DNA of 64,000 nt from Vogesella sp. XCS3 (GTDB lineage Bacteria > Pseudomonadota > Gammaproteobacteria > Burkholderiales > Chromobacteriaceae), in the NCBI RefSeq assembly GCF_020616155.1, contig NZ_CP085530.1, positions 3,248,501 through 3,312,500 on the forward strand, read 5' to 3'. The position numbers were made by a program, and so were the translations under genes. Positions 28,600 to 37,805 of this stretch are shown here, piece by piece. Below the pieces are notes generated by a model. That model worked only from the letters and a program-made list of their open reading frames with translations, was not told the DNA's origin and searched no databases. The first letter of the stretch is position 1; each line of letters opens with the position of its first letter.

Positions 28600-28600
28600 A

Positions 28601-29731
28601 ATGGAAAATTCTGTTAAGAAAGTTGCTTTAATTACTGGCATAACTGGTCAGGATGGCTCATATCTGGCTGAATTTTTACTGGGGAAAGGCTATCTTGTGC
28701 ATGGTGTAAAGCGCAGGGCTAGCTCATTCAATACTCAGCGTGTAGATCATATTTTTCAGGATCCACACGCTGAAAATGTAAACCTAAAACTACACTATGG
28801 TGACTTGACAGATACAAGTAACTTGGTTCGTATCATACAGGAAGTTCAGCCTGACGAGATTTATAATCTTGGTGCGCAAAGTCACGTCGCTGTTAGCTTC
28901 GAAAGCCCTGAATATACTGCAGATGTTGATGCTATGGGGACACTGCGTATACTTGAAGCAATACGTATCCTTGGTCTTGAAAAAAAGACACGCTTTTATC
29001 AAGCATCTACTTCTGAACTTTACGGCTTAGTTCAAGAAATCCCACAAAGAGAAACAACGCCATTCTATCCTAGAAGTCCCTATGCTGTTGCAAAAATGTA
29101 TGCCTATTGGATAGTTGTGAATTACCGTGAAGCATATGGGATATATGCATGTAATGGCATTTTGTTTAATCATGAAAGCCCCCGCCGTGGTGAGACTTTT
29201 GTAACAAGGAAGATAACGCGCGGTCTTGCTAATATCGCGCAAGGTCTGGATAAGTGCATGTTCATGGGAAATATGGATGCGCTGAGAGACTGGGGGCATG
29301 CAAAAGATTATGTCCGAATGCAGTGGATGATGTTGCAGCAAGATCACCCCGAAGACTTTGTGATAGCAACAGGTGTGCAATATAGTGTCCGTCAGTTTAT
29401 ACAATGGTCTGCATCAGAGTTAGGCATTTCATTGCGTTTTGAGGGTTGTGGGGTAGATGAGCATGCGATAGTTGATGCAATTGTTGGCGATAAAGCACCA
29501 GCTCTAAAAGTTGGAGACATTGTTGTTAGAGTTGATTCACGTTATTTCAGACCAACTGAAGTTGAGACACTGCTCGGTGATCCTTCTAAAGCTAAAGAGA
29601 AGTTAGGGTGGGTGCCAGAGATAACAGTGCAAGAAATGTGTAAAGAAATGGTATTGCATGACCTTGAACAAGCACGACAACATGCGCTACTGAAACAGCA
29701 TGGTTATGATGTTTCGCACTCTATCGAGTAA
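28601..29731 (+). CDS. gmd: GDP-mannose 4,6-dehydratase
   Basis: Converts GDP-mannose to GDP-4-keto-6-deoxymannose, using bound NADP. The 376-aa SDR protein has the cofactor loop [14 protein letters not shown] near residue 12, ASTSELYG (catalytic Thr-Ser region) and [15 protein letters not shown] with the catalytic Tyr-x-x-x-Lys. ATG 28601 follows the manC stop directly; the frame is open further upstream without support. Its product can feed fcl (fucose) or ColD/ColC (colitose), both represented next door. Confidence 0.95.
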   Translation: MENSVKKVALITGITGQDGSYLAEFLLGKGYLVHGVKRRASSFNTQRVDHIFQDPHAENVNLKLHYGDLTDTSNLVRIIQEVQPDEIYNLGAQSHVAVSFESPEYTADVDAMGTLRILEAIRILGLEKKTRFYQASTSELYGLVQEIPQRETTPFYPRSPYAVAKMYAYWIVVNYREAYGIYACNGILFNHESPRRGETFVTRKITRGLANIAQGLDKCMFMGNMDALRDWGHAKDYVRMQWMMLQQDHPEDFVIATGVQYSVRQFIQWSASELGISLRFEGCGVDEHAIVDAIVGDKAPALKVGDIVVRVDSRYFRPTEVETLLGDPSKAKEKLGWVPEITVQEMCKEMVLHDLEQARQHALLKQHGYDVSHSIE

Positions 29732-29746
29732 TGAGGTGATTATAAT

Positions 29747-30676
29747 ATGAGAGTTCTTATTACTGGTGGTGGGGGCATGGTTGGCAGGAATCTCCAAGAC
29801 TACTTAGCATCTAAGGGTTATGAGATTTTTGTGCCAAATAGCAAGGAGCTTGATCTTTGTAATTACACTGATGTAGAAGAGTACTTGCAGGTAGTTAAAC
29901 CAGATTTTGTAATTCATGCAGCAGGAAAAGTTGGCGGTATACAGGCTAACATGAGAGAACCAGTCGAGTTTCTAATGAAGAATCTTGATATGGGGAGGAA
30001 TATTGTATGGGCGTCTAAGTCTGTGGGTGTGAGACGTCTTATAAATTTAGGGAGCTCATGCATGTATCCGCGCGGTTACAACAGTCCACTGCGTGAGGAT
30101 CAAGTCTTAAGCGGGGAGCTAGAACCCACAAATGAAGGGTATGCTCTCGCCAAAGTAGTAGTTTCGCGTCTTTGTGGCTATATAAGTGCACAAAGTCCTG
30201 ACTATCAATACAAAACAATAATCCCATGTAATTTATATGGGCAGTATGATAAATTTGACCCTGCACACTCGCACTTAATCCCAGCGATAATTCATAAGGT
30301 TTATCAGGCTAAAATTAATAATGAGCCAACTGTGGAAATTTGGGGTGATGGTACGGCTCGTCGTGAATTTATGTTTGCCGGTGATCTGGCTGATTGTTTG
30401 GTTGAGGCCGTCGTTAGATTCGAAACCCTACCTGCTTTGATGAACGTGGGCTTGGGCTATGATTATACGATAAATGAATATTACCAAGCGGTTGCTGATG
30501 TAATGGATTATAAGGGTTCATTTCATCATGATCTAACTAAGCCAGTTGGTATGGCTCGTAAATTGGTTAGTGTCGAAAAGCAGGTGTCTTGGGGCTGGCA
30601 GCCCAAGCATGATCTTAAATCTGGCATTGAGAAAACTTTCAAATTTTATTTGCAGGAGATGGTTGATGAGCTATAA
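29747..30676 (+). CDS. GDP-L-fucose synthase / GDP-L-colitose synthase homologue
   Basis: SDR enzyme that epimerises C-3/C-5 (or C-5 only) and reduces C-4 of a GDP-4-keto-6-deoxy sugar. The 309-aa protein shows GGGGMVGRNL, AAGKVGGIQANMREPVEF, LGSSCMYPRG and the catalytic YALAK. Fcl and ColC are close relatives. The colD gene follows immediately with an 11-base overlap, so the ColC role (GDP-colitose synthase) is at least as likely as Fcl. The sequence alone does not decide this. Confidence 0.88.
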   Translation: MRVLITGGGGMVGRNLQDYLASKGYEIFVPNSKELDLCNYTDVEEYLQVVKPDFVIHAAGKVGGIQANMREPVEFLMKNLDMGRNIVWASKSVGVRRLINLGSSCMYPRGYNSPLREDQVLSGELEPTNEGYALAKVVVSRLCGYISAQSPDYQYKTIIPCNLYGQYDKFDPAHSHLIPAIIHKVYQAKINNEPTVEIWGDGTARREFMFAGDLADCLVEAVVRFETLPALMNVGLGYDYTINEYYQAVADVMDYKGSFHHDLTKPVGMARKLVSVEKQVSWGWQPKHDLKSGIEKTFKFYLQEMVDEL

Positions 30677-31832
30677 ATTTCCGTTGGCAACTGCTACTTG
30701 GGGGCAGGAAGAAATTGATGTGATGCAAAAAGTAATTGCATCTGGGATGTTTACCATGGGTGCGCATGTTAAAGAATTTGAACGTGTTTTTTCTGAGTAC
30801 GTTGGTAGTAAGTATTGTGTAATGGTAAATTCCGGCTCGTCTGCTAATTTACTTATGGTTGGTGCGTTATTCTATTCAAAAAATCCTGACTATAAACTCC
30901 AGCGTGGTGATGAGGTAATCGTTCCCGCTGTTTCGTGGAGCACAACATACTATCCACTCTATCAGTACGGCTTAAAAATTAAATTTGTAGATATCGATCT
31001 TGATACACTCAATTTTGATTTGGAGCAGCTCGAATCTGCTATAACTGATAAGACAAGACTTATTTTTGCAGTGAACCTATTGGGTAATCCGAATGATTAT
31101 GCGGAAATTAATAGAATCATTGGTGATCGCAATATTACACTCATGGAAGATAACTGTGAATCCATGGGTGCTGAGTTTAATGGTAAGCAAGCAGGTACTT
31201 TTGGCGTAATGGGGAGCTATAGCTCATTTTTTAGCCATCACATCTCAACTATGGAAGGTGGTTTGATCGTTACGGACGATGAAGAGCTATATCATATTCT
31301 TCTATCTTTACGTGCGCATGGGTGGACAAGAAATCTTCCAAGGGAGAATCATGTTTGCGGTACAAAAAGCGATGATCCTTTTGAGGAGTCATTTCGTTTT
31401 GTTTTGCCAGGATACAACGTTAGGCCTCTTGAACTCGAGGGGGCGCTTGGTGTAGAACAAGTGAAGCGCTTGCCTGCTATTATTAGGGAGCGGCAGAAAA
31501 ATGGTAAGCTATTGCAAAGTGCTTTATCGAATCATCCTGATATAATCATTCAGAAGGAAATTGGTACGAGCAGCTGGTTCGGTTTTAGTCTGGTCATTCG
31601 CCCTGGTAGCAGGCTTACTCGCAAAGAATTACTTGCAAAGCTTAACGCCCTTGGTTTCGAATGTCGCCCTATAGTGGCAGGAAACTTTGCAAAGAATGAA
31701 GTTGTCAAATACTTTGACTCTGAAGTTCATGGCGATTTGAAGAATGCCAATCATATTGACCAGTATGGCTTATTTATTGGCAATCACCACTATCCGATGC
31801 CTGAGGCATTTGAAGTGTTGAAAGATATTTAA
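30666..31832 (+). CDS. colD: GDP-4-keto-6-deoxy-D-mannose 3-dehydratase
   Basis: PLP enzyme that removes the C-3 hydroxyl in GDP-colitose synthesis. The 388-aa product has the length I recall for E. coli ColD and shares its FPLATATWGQ-like start, [29 protein letters not shown] and YNVRPLELEGALGVEQ blocks. The residue that is Lys in aminotransferases is replaced by His in SFFSHHISTMEGG (H191/H192), the hallmark of ColD-type dehydratases. ATG 30666 overlaps the previous gene, so translation is coupled. A different sugar 3-dehydratase is less likely. Confidence 0.88.
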   Translation: MSYKFPLATATWGQEEIDVMQKVIASGMFTMGAHVKEFERVFSEYVGSKYCVMVNSGSSANLLMVGALFYSKNPDYKLQRGDEVIVPAVSWSTTYYPLYQYGLKIKFVDIDLDTLNFDLEQLESAITDKTRLIFAVNLLGNPNDYAEINRIIGDRNITLMEDNCESMGAEFNGKQAGTFGVMGSYSSFFSHHISTMEGGLIVTDDEELYHILLSLRAHGWTRNLPRENHVCGTKSDDPFEESFRFVLPGYNVRPLELEGALGVEQVKRLPAIIRERQKNGKLLQSALSNHPDIIIQKEIGTSSWFGFSLVIRPGSRLTRKELLAKLNALGFECRPIVAGNFAKNEVVKYFDSEVHGDLKNANHIDQYGLFIGNHHYPMPEAFEVLKDI

Positions 31833-31838
31833 TCACTT

Positions 31839-32831
31839 ATGTCTTTTATAGTTAAAATAGCTTCGGGTGATAGTTTTTCGCTTCCGCCTGGCGAGCCAAT
31901 TTTATCTGGAGCCAAGAATTCTGGAATTACACTGCCATACAGCTGTAATGCAGGAAGATGTCTGTCTTGCAAGTGTCGGGTAGTGAGTGGTGCCACTCAG
32001 GCTTTGCATCCTGAGTTGAATCTTTCCGAGCAAGAGAAAAGCGATGGCTGGATTCTGACGTGTGTGCGATCTGCTATCTCAGACATCGAATTGGATGTTG
32101 AGAGTTTATCGTGCGGTATATTTCCAGATTCAAAAACTTTTCCATGTAAGATAGATAAAATGGAAGTGGTTGCACCTGATATTTTGAAGGTGCAGCTCCG
32201 ATTGCCATCAAGTGCAAATTTCAATTTTATCCCTGGGCAATACGTTGATGTCATTGGTCCCTCTGGTGTTCGGCGTAGTTACTCATTCGCCTCCGCGGAT
32301 TTTGTCAGTAGGCAAGTTGAGCTTCATATTCGTAATGTGAAGGGGGGTGTTATGAGTGACTATTGGTTTAGAAAAGCCAAAATAGGTGATCTGCTGCGGA
32401 TCCATGGTCCGCTTGGAACATTCTCTCTGCGAGATATTCAAGATGTGGATTTATTATTTTTGGCTACAGGAACCGGTATCGCACCAGTGAAGAGTATGGT
32501 CGATTCCGTACTGTCGAACATCGAGCGGTTACCCAAGTCTATTACAGTGCTATGGGGAAACAGGGCGCAATGTGATTTTTACATGGATATGAGCAGGGCA
32601 TCAGATTTGTACCGGTATGTTCCGGTGTTGTCTCAGTTTGATGATTCCTGGTCTGGCGAGCGTGGTTACGTTCAGGATGTAGCTATGCGCTTGTTGCATG
32701 ACGTACAGAATGTTTGTGTTTACGCATGTGGCTCTCCTGCAATGATTAATAGTGCAAAACACCAACTGATGGACTCAGGGCTGGCACCCAAAAGATTTTT
32801 CTCTGATGCTTTTGTATGTTCAGCTAACTAA
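31839..32831 (+). CDS. ddhD: CDP-6-deoxy-Δ3,4-glucoseen reductase (E3), ferredoxin-FAD-NAD(P)H type
   Basis: Supplies electrons to the PMP-dependent dehydratase DdhC (E1) in CDP-3,6-dideoxyhexose synthesis. The 330-aa protein has an N-terminal plant-type ferredoxin domain with [2Fe-2S] cysteines C36, C41, C44 and C75, then an FAD domain (RRSYSFAS) and an NAD(P)H domain (FLATGTGIAPVKSM; ACGSPAMI). It is placed upstream of ddhA rather than after ddhC, and directly behind colD, whose product does not need an E3. Its partner is therefore inferred to be DdhC. Confidence 0.9.
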   Translation: MSFIVKIASGDSFSLPPGEPILSGAKNSGITLPYSCNAGRCLSCKCRVVSGATQALHPELNLSEQEKSDGWILTCVRSAISDIELDVESLSCGIFPDSKTFPCKIDKMEVVAPDILKVQLRLPSSANFNFIPGQYVDVIGPSGVRRSYSFASADFVSRQVELHIRNVKGGVMSDYWFRKAKIGDLLRIHGPLGTFSLRDIQDVDLLFLATGTGIAPVKSMVDSVLSNIERLPKSITVLWGNRAQCDFYMDMSRASDLYRYVPVLSQFDDSWSGERGYVQDVAMRLLHDVQNVCVYACGSPAMINSAKHQLMDSGLAPKRFFSDAFVCSAN

Positions 32832-32854
32832 ATTTATGAGTAAGGATGGTTGAA

Positions 32855-33628
32855 ATGAAGGCAGTTATTCTGGCTGGTGGACTTGGTACCCGTTTGAGTG
32901 AAGAGACAGCTGTGCGTCCAAAGCCCATGGTCGAAATTGGTGGTAAGCCTATTTTATGGCACATCATGAAAATGTACTCTGCCCATGGTATTAATGATTT
33001 TATTGTATGCTGTGGCTATAAGGGCTACGTCATCAAAGAATACTTTGCCAACTACTTTCTACACATGTCGGACGTAACCTTCGATATGCAGGCCAATACC
33101 ATGCATGTGCATGAAAAGCGCGCCGAGCCATGGAAGGTCACTTTGGTGGATACCGGCGATGATTCCATGACGGGTGGCCGCCTGGGCCGCGTTGCGGACT
33201 ATGTCAAAGATGAAGAAGCGTTCTGCTTTACCTACGGCGATGGTGTAAGCGATATCGATATTGCAGCAACCATCGAGTTTCACAAAAAGCACGGTAAGAC
33301 GGCCACCCTGACGGCTACCTTCCCGCCGGGCCGTTTTGGCGCGCTTGATATTCAGCAAGGCCAGGTACTTAGTTTCAAGGAAAAGCCGAAAGGTGATGGC
33401 GCCATGATTAATGGCGGCTTCTTTGTGCTGTCGCCCAAAGTACTAAAGCACCTGAATGGCGACCAAACTGTCTGGGAGCAAGAGCCGCTGATGAATCTGG
33501 CTGCAGAAGGCGAGTTGATGGCCTACGAGCATCACGGCTTCTGGCAACCGATGGATACCCTGCGTGACAAGCATTTGCTGGAAGAGCTGTGGGCTACTGG
33601 TAAGGCACCGTGGAAGAAGTGGGATTAA
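32855..33628 (+). CDS. ddhA: Glucose-1-phosphate cytidylyltransferase
   Basis: Makes CDP-glucose, the entry to CDP-3,6-dideoxyhexoses (also called rfbF). ATG 32855, not the ATG nine bases earlier, lies 8 bases behind a TAAGGA ribosome site and gives [18 protein letters not shown] and 257 aa, the family length. Motifs: [28 protein letters not shown] and [11 protein letters not shown]. Codon use changes inside the gene: about the first 200 bases resemble the AT-rich cluster, the rest is GC-rich like ddhB, ddhC and the chromosome. Confidence 0.94.
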   Translation: MKAVILAGGLGTRLSEETAVRPKPMVEIGGKPILWHIMKMYSAHGINDFIVCCGYKGYVIKEYFANYFLHMSDVTFDMQANTMHVHEKRAEPWKVTLVDTGDDSMTGGRLGRVADYVKDEEAFCFTYGDGVSDIDIAATIEFHKKHGKTATLTATFPPGRFGALDIQQGQVLSFKEKPKGDGAMINGGFFVLSPKVLKHLNGDQTVWEQEPLMNLAAEGELMAYEHHGFWQPMDTLRDKHLLEELWATGKAPWKKWD

Positions 33629-33629
33629 C

Positions 33630-34700
33630 ATGACGCCGCAGCAAACCAACCCGGCATTCTGGCAGAACAAGCGTGTGCTGGTTACCGGCCATACCGGTTT
33701 CAAAGGCAGCTGGCTTTCCCTGTGGCTGCAGTCCATGGGGGCCAACGTGTGCGGCTTGGCACTGACGCCGCCTACCAGCCCGGCGTTGTTCGATATTGCC
33801 GGCGTTGCCGAGCACATGGCGCATCACGTTGTCGATATCCGCGATTACGAACAAGTGCACGCGGTGATGGCCGGTTTTCAGCCGGAAATCATTTTCCATA
33901 TGGCGGCGCAGCCCTTGGTGCGCCTGTCGTACCAGCAGCCTGTGGAAACCTACGCTACCAACGTGATGGGTACCGTGCATGTTCTGGAAGCCGCCCGGCA
34001 TGTCGGCTCGGTAAAAGCGATTGTCAACATCACCACCGACAAGTGCTACGAAAACCGGGAATGGGCATGGGGTTATCGCGAAGACGAGCCGATGGGCGGC
34101 CACGATCCTTACTCCAATAGTAAAGGTTGTGTTGAGCTGGTAAGCAGTGCTTACCGCAAGTCGTTCTTGCAACAAGCCGGTATTGCCATGGCAACCGTGC
34201 GTGCCGGCAACGTGATCGGCGGCGGTGACTGGGCACTCGACCGCCTGGTGCCCGATATTCTGCGTGCCCTGCAAAATGGGCAGCCGGTGGCTATCCGCAA
34301 CCCGCATGCCATTCGCCCCTGGCAGCATGTGCTGGAGCCGCTTTCCGGTTACTTGTTGCTGGCCGAGCGCCTGTACCAGCACGGGCAGCAGGACGCCGAA
34401 GGCTGGAACTTTGGCCCGCGCGATGAAGATGCCCAACCGGTACAATGGATAGTTGAAAAGCTGTGCGAAGCATGGGGCAACCATGCTACATGGACTTTGC
34501 AAGCGGGCGACCATCCGCATGAGGCCAACTACCTGAAGCTGGACATTTCCAAAGCCCGCCAGCGTTTGAGCTGGACGCCGCGCTGGCCGTTGCAAACGGC
34601 ACTTCAGCACATTGCCGAGTGGCATAAAGCCTGGCTGGATGGCCAGGATATGCGCGCTATGTGCCTTAAACAAATTAACCTGTATCAGACACGGCTATGA
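33630..34700 (+). CDS. ddhB: CDP-glucose 4,6-dehydratase
   Basis: NAD-dependent SDR enzyme forming CDP-4-keto-6-deoxyglucose (rfbG). The 356-aa protein has the cofactor loop [38 protein letters not shown] and [14 protein letters not shown] with the catalytic Tyr-x-x-x-Lys. ATG 33630 is 2 bases after the ddhA stop. It overlaps ddhC in an ATGA arrangement. GC-rich compared with the genes on either side of the ddhABC block. Confidence 0.94.
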   Translation: MTPQQTNPAFWQNKRVLVTGHTGFKGSWLSLWLQSMGANVCGLALTPPTSPALFDIAGVAEHMAHHVVDIRDYEQVHAVMAGFQPEIIFHMAAQPLVRLSYQQPVETYATNVMGTVHVLEAARHVGSVKAIVNITTDKCYENREWAWGYREDEPMGGHDPYSNSKGCVELVSSAYRKSFLQQAGIAMATVRAGNVIGGGDWALDRLVPDILRALQNGQPVAIRNPHAIRPWQHVLEPLSGYLLLAERLYQHGQQDAEGWNFGPRDEDAQPVQWIVEKLCEAWGNHATWTLQAGDHPHEANYLKLDISKARQRLSWTPRWPLQTALQHIAEWHKAWLDGQDMRAMCLKQINLYQTRL

Positions 34701-36049
34701 CAACTTCTCCTATTCAGTTCCAACCGCAGCTGGACAAGCTGCGCGATCAGATCAACGATCTGGTGCAACAGTATGCAGACATCGCATATGCGCCCAAACC
34801 GTTTGTGCCAGGCCAAAGTGCCGTGCCGGTGTCCGGCAAGGTAATTGGCGCCAAAGAGCTGCAACTGATGGTGCAGGCATCGCTGGATGGCTGGCTGACA
34901 ACCGGCCGCTTCAACGAACAGTTCGAAGCGCGTCTCGCCCAGTTCCTGGGGGTGAAGTACCTGATTACCGTCAACTCCGGCTCTTCGGCCAACCTGGTCG
35001 CGTTTTCCACGCTGACCAGCGCCAAGCTTGGCGACCGTGCCATCAAGCAGGGCGACGAAGTGATTGGTGTTGCCGCTGGCTTCCCCACTACAGTCAACCC
35101 TATCCTGCAGTTTGGCGCTGTACCGGTATTTGTCGATGTGGATCTGGCTACGCACAATATTGATGCCAGCAAGATTGAAGCCGCCATCACCCCGAAAACC
35201 AAAGCTATCATGCTGGCGCATAGCTTGGGTAACCCGTTCAATCTGGACGTGGTCACCGCACTGTGCAAAAAGTACAACCTGTGGCTGGTTGAAGACTGTT
35301 GTGATGCGCTGGGCGCTACCTATAACGGTCAGCTGGTGGGTACCTTCGGCGATATCGCTACCCTCAGTTTCTACCCGGCGCACCATATCACCATGGGTGA
35401 GGGCGGTGCAGTGTTCACCAACAATGCCGAACTGAAGCAGATTGCGGAATCTTTCCGCGACTGGGGCCGTGACTGCTACTGCCCGCCAGGCAAAGACAAC
35501 ACCTGCGATAAGCGTTTCTGCTGGACCAAGAAAGAGCTCGGTGGCGATCTGCCGGATGGCTACGATCACAAGTACACCTACAGCCACCTCGGTTACAACC
35601 TGAAGATTTCCGACATGCAGGCTGCTTGTGCCCTGGCACAGATGGACCGCGTCGATGAGTTCATCGCCAAGCGCCGTGCCAACTTTGCCTACCTGAAAAA
35701 CCGTCTGCAAAGCTGTGCCGAGTTCCTGCATCTGCCCGAAGCCACGCCCAACTCCGAGCCGTCCTGGTTCGGTTTCCCGCTGGTTGTGAAGGAAAGCAGC
35801 GGCATTAAACGTGCCGACCTGATCAATTACCTGGAAGAAGGCAAGATCGGTACCCGCTTGCTGTTTGCCGGCAACCTCACCAAGCAGCCCTACATGGCTG
35901 GCCGCAACTTCCGCGTTAGCGGTGATCTCACCAATACCGACGTGGTGATGAACCAGACATTCTGGCTGGGTACCTTCCCGGCGCTGGGCGAGCCGCAGCT
36001 GGATTACATTGCGGACAGAATCGAAGAGTTCTTTGGCATCAACTTTTAA
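34697..36049 (+). CDS. ddhC: CDP-4-keto-6-deoxyglucose 3-dehydrase (E1, RfbH)
   Basis: PMP- and [2Fe-2S]-dependent dehydrase that, with DdhD, removes the C-3 hydroxyl of CDP-4-keto-6-deoxyglucose. The 450-aa product carries the E1 replacement of the aminotransferase Lys by His in [15 protein letters not shown] (H229/H230). The cluster motif fits exactly: C202, then C260, C262 and C270 (C-x57-C-x-C-x7-C). Start ATG 34697 overlaps the ddhB stop. The following transketolase genes begin 10 bases on, where base composition drops sharply. Confidence 0.95.
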   Translation: MTTSPIQFQPQLDKLRDQINDLVQQYADIAYAPKPFVPGQSAVPVSGKVIGAKELQLMVQASLDGWLTTGRFNEQFEARLAQFLGVKYLITVNSGSSANLVAFSTLTSAKLGDRAIKQGDEVIGVAAGFPTTVNPILQFGAVPVFVDVDLATHNIDASKIEAAITPKTKAIMLAHSLGNPFNLDVVTALCKKYNLWLVEDCCDALGATYNGQLVGTFGDIATLSFYPAHHITMGEGGAVFTNNAELKQIAESFRDWGRDCYCPPGKDNTCDKRFCWTKKELGGDLPDGYDHKYTYSHLGYNLKISDMQAACALAQMDRVDEFIAKRRANFAYLKNRLQSCAEFLHLPEATPNSEPSWFGFPLVVKESSGIKRADLINYLEEGKIGTRLLFAGNLTKQPYMAGRNFRVSGDLTNTDVVMNQTFWLGTFPALGEPQLDYIADRIEEFFGINF

Positions 36050-36059
36050 AGGAATGCGT

Positions 36060-36890
36060 ATGCTGGCTAAAGATCAGTCATTTCAACCTGCACGCTTGCG
36101 TAAGACTGTTATTGAAATGGCATACGCAGGTTCGACAGTTCATATCGGGTGTGCATTTTCAATCATAGAAATATTAGCAGTGCTGTATCGGAAGTTCCTG
36201 CGCTATCCAGATAATGATCCACGCTCACCGTCACGTGATTACATGGTGCTAAGTAAGGGGCATGGCGTTATGGCGCAGTATGCATGTATGAGAGAACTGG
36301 GCTGGTTAGATGAAAGTAAGCACATTACTGGTTATTTTAGTAATGGCAGTGAACTAAAAGGCTTATCCGACTCACGATTCCCCGGTCTCGAAGTGACGTC
36401 TGGATCCTTGGGACATGGTTTCTCTGTTGGTGTTGGTTTGGCGATGGGTATCAAACGGCTGAATACCGATCAGAAAGTTTATGTTCTCGTCGGTGATGGT
36501 GAGTTGAATGAAGGGCCAATCTGGGAAGGAATGCTTGTTGCTGCTCATCATAACCTAGATAATTTTATGGTCATTGTTGATCAAAATGGCTTCCAAGCAA
36601 TGGGGACAACAGCGGACGTATTGTCGCTTGGCAATCTCAAAGCTAAATTTGACAGTTTTGGTTTTGATGTCATTGAAGTCGATGGACACGACGAAGGTGA
36701 GATAGATAATGCGGTAAAGTCGCTCTGGCATAATACAAGCCGAAAGCCTAAAGCTATCATTGCAAATACTGTCAAGGGTAAGGGTGTCAGCTTTATGGAG
36801 TCGAATAATCGATGGCATTACACTAGACTGGATAAGCATAGTTTCGATAATGCGATTGCTGAATTGTCAAAATCTGGAGTGATGCAGTGA
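36060..36890 (+). CDS. Transketolase-like enzyme, N-terminal (TPP-binding) half
   Basis: 276-aa protein matching the N-terminal half of transketolase. It shows GHGVMAQYACMRELG, SGSLGHGFSVGVGLA and the thiamine-diphosphate motif GDG (145-147) to N176. ATG 36060 lies 6 bases behind AAAGGA. The C-terminal half is encoded by the next gene, overlapping by 4 bases; such split transketolases usually act as a heterotetramer. Beside the ddh genes, a role in adding a two-carbon ketol unit to a 4-keto sugar is inferred, not shown. A plain metabolic transketolase is less likely in a sugar-nucleotide operon. Confidence 0.88.
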   Translation: MLAKDQSFQPARLRKTVIEMAYAGSTVHIGCAFSIIEILAVLYRKFLRYPDNDPRSPSRDYMVLSKGHGVMAQYACMRELGWLDESKHITGYFSNGSELKGLSDSRFPGLEVTSGSLGHGFSVGVGLAMGIKRLNTDQKVYVLVGDGELNEGPIWEGMLVAAHHNLDNFMVIVDQNGFQAMGTTADVLSLGNLKAKFDSFGFDVIEVDGHDEGEIDNAVKSLWHNTSRKPKAIIANTVKGKGVSFMESNNRWHYTRLDKHSFDNAIAELSKSGVMQ

Positions 36891-37804
36891 GAGATTCTTT
36901 TTCCGATGCCCTGGTTGATATTGCACTAGCAGACCCGAAGGTATTGTTGATAACCGGTGATCATGGATATGCATTGTTTGATTCATTTCGCAGTAAATGC
37001 CCAGGTCAGTATATAAACGCAGGCATAGCGGAACAAAACATGATCGGTCTTGCCGCAGGTTTGGCTAAAGTAGGTTTTCGTCCTTTTGTGTATGGTTTGG
37101 CTGCCTTTGTACCTGTTCGTACGTTGGAACAAATAAAGCTTGATATCGCGCATGATAACCTGCCAGTAGTTTTGTTAGGAGATGGTGCGGGATTTGTTTA
37201 TAGTCACTTAGGGACTAGTCACCAGTCCCTTGAAGATATTGCATGCACAAGAGCGATTCCTAATTTAGATATTCTTTCGCCCGCAGACAAGTTCGAAATG
37301 GAAGCGTGCATGATGAAAGCATACAATTCATCGGGTTCAGTTTATTTACGGATGGGGAAATCTGATCGTGGCGTCATTCATGCAGGCAATGTTGAAATAA
37401 CTGATTTCGGTCATTTACTGCAGATCAGAAGTGGGAATAGTACCAAACCTGCAATTATAGCAACAGGGTCGATGCTAAAAATAGCCAGTATCATTGGCGA
37501 TAAATTAAACCTGTCTGTGTGGAGCGCACCCTCAATTAAACCGATTGACGTAGAGCAAGTGTGCCATATTGCTAGCATGCATAAAAGCATGATTACAATG
37601 GAAGAGCACTCCATATATGGGGGATTAGGCTCACTGATCGCCGAAATAACAAGTGAGAGTTGCCCCGTTCACATTTTGCGTATTGCCTCCGCTGATAGAT
37701 TTTCAGAGCATTGTGGCTCGTATGAGTATCTTCTGGAAGAGCATGAGTTAGATCTAATCTCTGTTGAGAGAAAAGTAAACGCATTCATTTGCAAGGTGAC
37801 CTAG
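36887..37804 (+). CDS. Transketolase-like enzyme, C-terminal half
   Basis: 305-aa partner of the preceding gene, carrying the pyrimidine-binding and C-terminal transketolase domains. YINAGIAEQNMIGLAAGLA contains the catalytic Glu (E49) that activates thiamine diphosphate. VYGLAAFVPVRTLEQIK and TMEEHSIYGGLGSLI follow. GTG 36887 overlaps the upstream stop (GTGA), so equal expression of both halves is likely. The natural acceptor is unknown; the neighbouring CDP-4-keto-3,6-dideoxy sugar is the obvious candidate. Confidence 0.88.
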   Translation: MRDSFSDALVDIALADPKVLLITGDHGYALFDSFRSKCPGQYINAGIAEQNMIGLAAGLAKVGFRPFVYGLAAFVPVRTLEQIKLDIAHDNLPVVLLGDGAGFVYSHLGTSHQSLEDIACTRAIPNLDILSPADKFEMEACMMKAYNSSGSVYLRMGKSDRGVIHAGNVEITDFGHLLQIRSGNSTKPAIIATGSMLKIASIIGDKLNLSVWSAPSIKPIDVEQVCHIASMHKSMITMEEHSIYGGLGSLIAEITSESCPVHILRIASADRFSEHCGSYEYLLEEHELDLISVERKVNAFICKVT

Positions 37805-37805
37805 T

